Of a stretch of 64,000 nucleotides of DNA, positions 59,346-64,000 are shown one piece after another. Where the stretch lies: assembly GCA_016648135.1 (NCBI GenBank), contig JADDOH010004035.1, positions 1 to 64,000 of the forward strand. The letters run 5' to 3'. This DNA is from Agrypnia vestita. Lineage: Eukaryota; Arthropoda; Insecta; Trichoptera; Phryganeidae. The notes under the pieces are model-generated. The model searched no databases and was not told where the DNA came from. It saw only the letters and a program-made list of their open reading frames with translations. Made by a program: the position numbers and the translations under genes. The first letter of the stretch is position 1, and the number at the start of each line of letters is the position of its first letter.

Positions 59346-59528
59346 ATAGGTACTCTCGTAATCAATTTCACTGGTGGCTTATTATTTATTTTTTATTTAT
59401 TTAATATTCACGGAAGACCAACAGCACAACAAAGAAGCATAGAAAACATTAATATAATATAGATGGCCAATTACAGGTCTCCACTTTTAAAAATATGTTA
59501 ATAATCATAAATATGTTATGAAATAAAC

Positions 59529-59716
59529 TTAGGCATGTTTAAAATAATATAACAAGATAGAATAAAAATTTGAAAAAGAGACTTAATTAGTAAGTAGAAA
59601 AATTTATGCATGTTAAGAATAATACAACAAGAAAGAATAAAAAAATGTAAACAAGAGAAAAAGAAACTTAATTAGTAAGCAGAGAAATTTAGGCATTTTA
59701 AGAATAATATAATGAC
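59529..59716. repeat. Tandem repeat, 75-85-bp unit, 2.3 copies
   Basis: (A/T)GGCATGTT.A.AATAATA at 59531, 59606 and 59691 starts each unit; CTTAATTAGTAAG occurs in the first two. Confidence 0.8.
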
Positions 59717-60104
59717 TTTTCGCGAATTTAGTTGGCATTTCCACCATTTATTCTAAGTCCCTCTTGTAATTTTTAATTTACTGTAAAACGTCCAGTTTGC
59801 AGGGAAATTCTCAATTATGTGCAATTTTTCTGTTTCTAAAATCTTGTGACACGATATTTGTATTAGAGACGTGCACTCAGAACTAAAAAGCATGAGTTGT
59901 AAATATGCGACACATATTTTTAAAAAAACGAAATTACATATATATTTCGCTTTTAGCCGTGGGGGGATGTTTTGTCGATAAAATGGTCATATTTTAGGCT
60001 CCAACTACCGGTCATTGGACGCTATACAAGAATTTTATTTTCTCAAAATTCTCGCCGTGCATTTCTGTGGCACCATCCAGAAATTTTATGTTAGTAAGTA
60101 CTTG

Positions 60105-60172
60105 TTGATCTTGTGGTTAGGACTCTCGCCTCGTGATCCAAAGGTCGCCATTTTGAACTTCACTCCAGATCA
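60105..60172 (+). repeat. tRNA-like relic or SINE head
   Basis: TTGTGGTTAGGACTCTCGCC resembles an A box, and GTCGCCATTTTGAACTTC a decayed B box about 35 bases on. There is no acceptor stem. Confidence 0.45.
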
Positions 60173-60655
60173 GTAAGTTAGTCCTATTTGCACAAGCGTT
60201 TAGCTTAATTTTAAAATAGTAAGAATATTGATACGACATGTATTCCATGTTTGTATCTCTATTTTTATAAAAAAAAATCACCCCCGAACCTTCAACTCGT
60301 AACAATATCGCTTTGGCTAAACGTTTTTGCATTAAAAAATATGGGCGAAATACTAGGGAGTACAATAGTCCCTCTCAGCCAACTGATGCGGGATACCCGA
60401 GGTAGGTAATAATCTTATGTATTATTTTGATTATTAGGAAGAATCATATCACAGATTTTCGCACGTCTTCCCGGTGAGGCATGTAACGCAATTTTTCATA
60501 ACAATTTTAGTATTCGTGTTAGTATATAATTTGAATGAGTGAAATTTTAAAATCAACATTTTAAAATTATCGATTGATGATGTTTCTGGGTGACAGTCAG
60601 TGACAGTACCGGTTAATATATGTTATATATATTTTAATAATTGCGTTAGGAATAT

Positions 60656-60836
60656 GGCCCTGTTAAAAGGGATGGCCCTGTTAAAAGCCGCAACAATCGT
60701 AGAACGTGTATGAGAAGATGTATGAATGTGGCCGAAGCAAAAGTGGTGTGCCAGGATAGAAGAGTGTGGCGTTCAATCCTCTCTGCCTACCCCTGCAGGG
60801 AAACGGCGTGATGGTTAGTTAGTTAGTTAGTTAGTT
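60656..60836 (+). mobile_element. Short (GTTA)n LINE insertion with 12-bp target duplication
   Basis: CGTTAGGAATAT flanks it at 60644-60655 and 60837-60848. The insert is the last 150 bases of the LINE seen at 57720-58336 (plus strand: MNVAEAKVVCQDRRVWRS, then ILSAYPCRETA, stop, GTTA tail). Its 5' end carries a local duplication of ATGGCCCTGTTAAAAG. Confidence 0.88.
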
Positions 60837-60839
60837 CGT

Positions 60840-61357
60840 TAGGAATATTATCCAAATAATCCAGGAGATATTGAGACCGTATATAACAGATTTAGAATCA
60901 GCAAACTAATCATTCGAAGACAATTGTCTGATCTGACCTTCTTCTACAAATCTGTCAACGGACAGATAGACTCGCCCGAGATCCTGGAACAATTTGGCAT
61001 TATCACTGCTAGGCCGGATCTAAGAGTGCGTAGATTGTTAGAAACCACTAAATCCACAAAAAGTTACGTGTACAATGGCCCAAGAAATAGGATTGCCAAT
61101 CTGGTGAATAGCCACTGTGTTGATATCAACTTCTTCGATGAATCATACGTCTCATTCTCATCAGCGGCAAAAAGATTGTTATCGCAGTATTAAAATTACC
61201 CTCAACCCTATATGATTATACCATGTTGTTACTATGCTAGTATTGTTTTTTTTATATATGTGCAATTTTCCTAATCCATTCATTTAAGTCTATTATTTTT
61301 GTAAAATCAATGTATATAGCCGATTGGCGTATGAATAAATAAATAAATAAATAAATA
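60840..61357 (+). pseudogene. CR1/jockey-like LINE C terminus and 3' UTR, (AAAT)n tail
   Basis: The plus strand reads PNNPGDIETVYNRF, RQLSDLTFFYKSVNGQIDSP, EILEQFGI and a final FFDESYVSFSSAAKRLLSQY before the stop at 61193. The pattern RR...DL.F.YK..NG.IDSP is the C-terminal end of CR1/jockey-type polymerases. The 3' UTR ends ATGAATAAATAAATAAATAA at about 61332-61356. The upstream region is interrupted by the GTTA LINE. Confidence 0.82.
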
Positions 61358-61499
61358 TTGATGTAGGTACCTATTTCACAAAATTTCTGATGACGTGTTT
61401 TTTTTGTAAGAACTGGACGCATCTGAAATACATGGTATATTTTCCAGGCAGCAGTATGTATTATTTAGTAATCAATGTTTATCCGCGATATTGCGCACT

Positions 61500-61700
61500 T
61501 CTGGCCCGTCGCGGCCACCAAACAAAATAGTGAAATGTTGCGCGTCGCTCGTCGCGCTCGCCGCGGCGTGAAGTTCGCCCGCTCGCCGTGATCTTGGCAG
61601 TGGCGGCCTCCCCCTCCCCCCCACCCCCGCTGACCCGCTTCGGTCCGCAGACCGCGGAGGCGTGTGAACGCAGCCTGATCTCGGCTCTTGCGCGGAATAA
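61500..61700. other. GC-rich island, function unknown
   Basis: Dense CpG (GTCGCTCGTCGCGCTCGCCG) and a CCCCCTCCCCCCCACCCCC run. A 69-codon frame (61588-61797) crosses it without a recognised domain. It might be a promoter or 5' UTR, but nothing ties it to a gene. Confidence 0.35.
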
Positions 61701-61799
61701 GGCAGGAAGGATTGTAGTTTTTCTTACGGGTAATGGTGTATCTGTCTTATCTAGTAACGCTCTTTTAGCTCGGCTCTGTGTTGCCAGCTCTGCGTAGGT

Positions 61800-63735
61800 A
61801 GGTACCTACCGCTTTAAATACAAATTCATATTTTCATTACGCAATAATATTTGCGGAAAATTTTATGGAAAATAGCTCGTTGCGTTTTAAAATTCTAATA
61901 AAAAACAAATCATAGCGCTTTACGGAAGCGACACCGGGAGTCTATCTACCTACAGAAGCGAATAAATGGAAAGTATAAGCTAGATCCAGAGAATAACAAA
62001 CGAGGAGGTTATGAGGAGAGTGCGAGAAAAGACGTTCATCGAAAACCAAAACGACCAACGGATAGAACACATTCTTAGATAAAATGCGTAGTTACCTGAG
62101 AAATGCAATTTAGGAAAGCGTTGAGAAAAGATATGATCTATTCGTAGAACAAAGACAATGGCAAATATTGCGTTGAAACGAATTGAGTTTTGGAATATGA
62201 AGAATACTAAGTGTGTGTACTTGGAATATTGAACGTTCTCTCATCATTTTATGTGGGTATTTGATCCCCTGTTGAAAAATGCTTGACTGATTTAAAACAG
62301 GTGTAGATAAGTCGTTTCTAAAAAAATAAGTCTTACACTGTTAATAAATATATAATTAAAGAATATGAATCATTATTGTAATAATAATAATCATAAATTT
62401 CAAATTTAATTTCCAAAATACGTCAAAGAATGTCAGAATAATTAAATTTTGGAAAAAAAAACAACCACGATAAACAGAAATATTTGTATGTACCTAGGTT
62501 AAATTTTAATTTAATATTAAAGGAAATAAATATTAACATTTCAAATTATTAATCGAAACAAGTTCAAAATGTTTCAAAATAAACATTTTTGTGGAAATTT
62601 TATCTTAAAAATACTTAAAAAATAAAATGACTGATACATTTTTATTTATCTTGCCAACATTCTACAATCAAGCTTATAATGTAGGTACATATATTTAACA
62701 TCAATATACTGTAATATAAGAATCGTTCAAAATATTTATTCAAATAGTTATACTGAAACATTAATACACATGCAGCATTTTTATTAACTACCTACTTGAT
62801 ATTTAAAACTTAAAATTACAATTACAGACATCCTAGGTACACTTCTTATATCATGAAAAGCACACTTGCTCATTTTCATTCTCCGAAATTCTCCCCAAAG
62901 TATATTTTCTAAATATACCTACTCGCGTGCGGATACTGCACGCATGTTAATATCGCATTCCAACATTATTTGAACATCTGATATAAATATCTTTCATTGT
63001 TACGGACATTTTAATATAAGATCTAATGCTTTCACCTCAACTTTATCTAAAATAATTTTAAAAAGAATGACCCTTATACTCTCGGTGGAAATTAAGGATC
63101 TTCTTACGATGCAGCTTTTATTCTGTAAGCTCACTCAGTCTTGCAAGAAAGCAGTACCCCATAAACGGTCTTAATAGACATTCTATCGAGTGGCTGTTTA
63201 TACAAACTACAAAACTCATACATTCTCAAGAGAAGGTATTCGGACTCGGCCAACGGTCAAACAAATATTGTTAAGTTGTTGGAAAATTGTGCCCGTGTGG
63301 GTGAGTACAGTACGGTCGGTTGTGTAATGTTGCGCGTTAGTCATTTCTTCGAATTGACCCAAATAGTCCTCTACGACGCAGTTTCGCGCTAGGATACTAT
63401 TTGGGTCAAAAGGACAAGTTCTAAAAATAATTCCTGCGTAGATGTTAAAAGTCCAAATATATTTTACGAGGGTTATTCTCCACTGGCAGCTTTCGACTTA
63501 CTCACTTCTGCATTATTAGAATAATCCTTTCGATTTTCTCTTGATTATGTATTTGGTTATTTTTATTTTACTAATATTTCAACATATACCTATGTAAATC
63601 AGTAGCGTTTTTTTTAAACTTTTAAAATTACTTGATATTGTCAAATACGTACCTCTAAAATCTTTTAAGTTTTCGCATTCGTGAAATTAAGTATTTTTAT
63701 TAATTTTTATTAAATTAATATTTATATTGATAGAA
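61800..63735. other. No gene seen
   Basis: AT-rich; nothing recognised. Confidence 0.4.
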
Positions 63736-63738
63736 CCT

Positions 63739-63930
63739 TAATTGCAGGGGGGTGCAGTGAGAAGAAGCGTGACTTTTTCCTAAGCATATATGTATTTTGA
63801 AAAGAAGCCGAAATAATATACGTATCTCATAATACTCTTCAAGCTAAATATTTAAATCGATTTTTTTCTTCCAAATAAATGTTTAAATAAAAGTCACGCT
63901 TCTCATTCTCATTGCACTCCTCCGCTAATT
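63739..63930. mobile_element. MITE with terminal inverted repeats (family of 29089-29336)
   Basis: AATTGCAGGGGGGTGCAGTG...AGAAGCGTGACTTTT at the left is the inverse of AAAAGTCACGCTTCT...CATTGCACTCCTCCGCTAATT at the right. The interior CCTAAGCATATATGTATTTT matches the inverse of AAAATATACGCTTAGG in the 29 kb copy. Confidence 0.78.
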
Positions 63931-64000
63931 GTATCATAATTTGCGCTTAGCGGGTCTAGTTGTATAAGATTGTCATAATGTATTTAAAAATCCAATAGTT

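Noticed and set aside
59060..59390. Possible LTR
   Set aside because: No second copy, no primer-binding site or polypurine tract that I could support.
1..64000. CRISPR arrays, bacterial operons or ribosome binding sites
   Set aside because: The window is clearly eukaryotic transposon-rich DNA; no regularly spaced direct repeats with unique spacers were seen.

Overview
This 64 kb window is AT-rich eukaryotic DNA. No protein-coding host gene, rRNA or intact tRNA could be supported anywhere in it. The repeat content (Helitrons, several RTE-type and CR1/jockey-type LINEs, a Penelope-like element, a mariner fragment, tRNA-derived SINE heads and many foldback MITEs), together with frequent short GTAGGTAC/TACCTAC words, fits an insect genome. 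Lepidoptera or Hemiptera is my guess from style, not a demonstrated placement. The window reads as intergenic or giant-intron sequence built by repeated transposon insertion and decay.

Layout. 1-1945 is the 3' part of a degraded autonomous Helitron with a recognisable helicase remnant and an exact CTAG|T terminus behind a 9-bp hairpin. 2080-3695 holds two old LINE pieces. 4.6-6 kb holds a repeated unknown peptide ORF, a foldback MITE and a Penelope-type tail. 6456-7896 is a head-to-tail run of non-autonomous Helitrons carrying a tandem array of about 128 bp. 8-15 kb holds SINE/tRNA relics, a LINE 3' end, a Penelope GIY-YIG endonuclease remnant (about 13.2-13.43 kb) and a dispersed 255-bp repeat. 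15-31 kb is mostly low-complexity AT-rich sequence with LINE scraps and MITEs (clustered at 28.3-29.6 kb). 33.3-36.6 kb is a dense nest: LINE reverse transcriptase, mariner, an inverted Helitron, and a Penelope-type insertion inside the Helitron helicase with a 12-bp target duplication. 40.7-47.9 kb repeats the theme (three LINE 3' ends, one inverted Helitron, a 725-bp TIR element, a second Penelope-type foldback). 54-61.7 kb contains a perfect long hairpin, GC-rich islands and more LINEs, two of them with exact target-site duplications.

The most interesting signal is a set of hammerhead-ribozyme-like motifs at 5849-5890, 12972-13013 (minus), 31304-31345 and 47648-47687 (minus), with a decayed one at 36134-36173. 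Their primary sequences form three distinct groups. All share one architecture: stem I, a CUGANGA-like box, one extra nucleotide, stem II, GAA, a self-complementary helix III (ACGU, AACGUU or ACCGGU), the cleavage-site nucleotide, then the other strand of stem I. One lies in the tail of the element that carries the GIY-YIG domain, which ties the motif to Penelope-like elements, where hammerhead motifs are known. All calls come from reading the sequence by eye; no database search or folding program was run.
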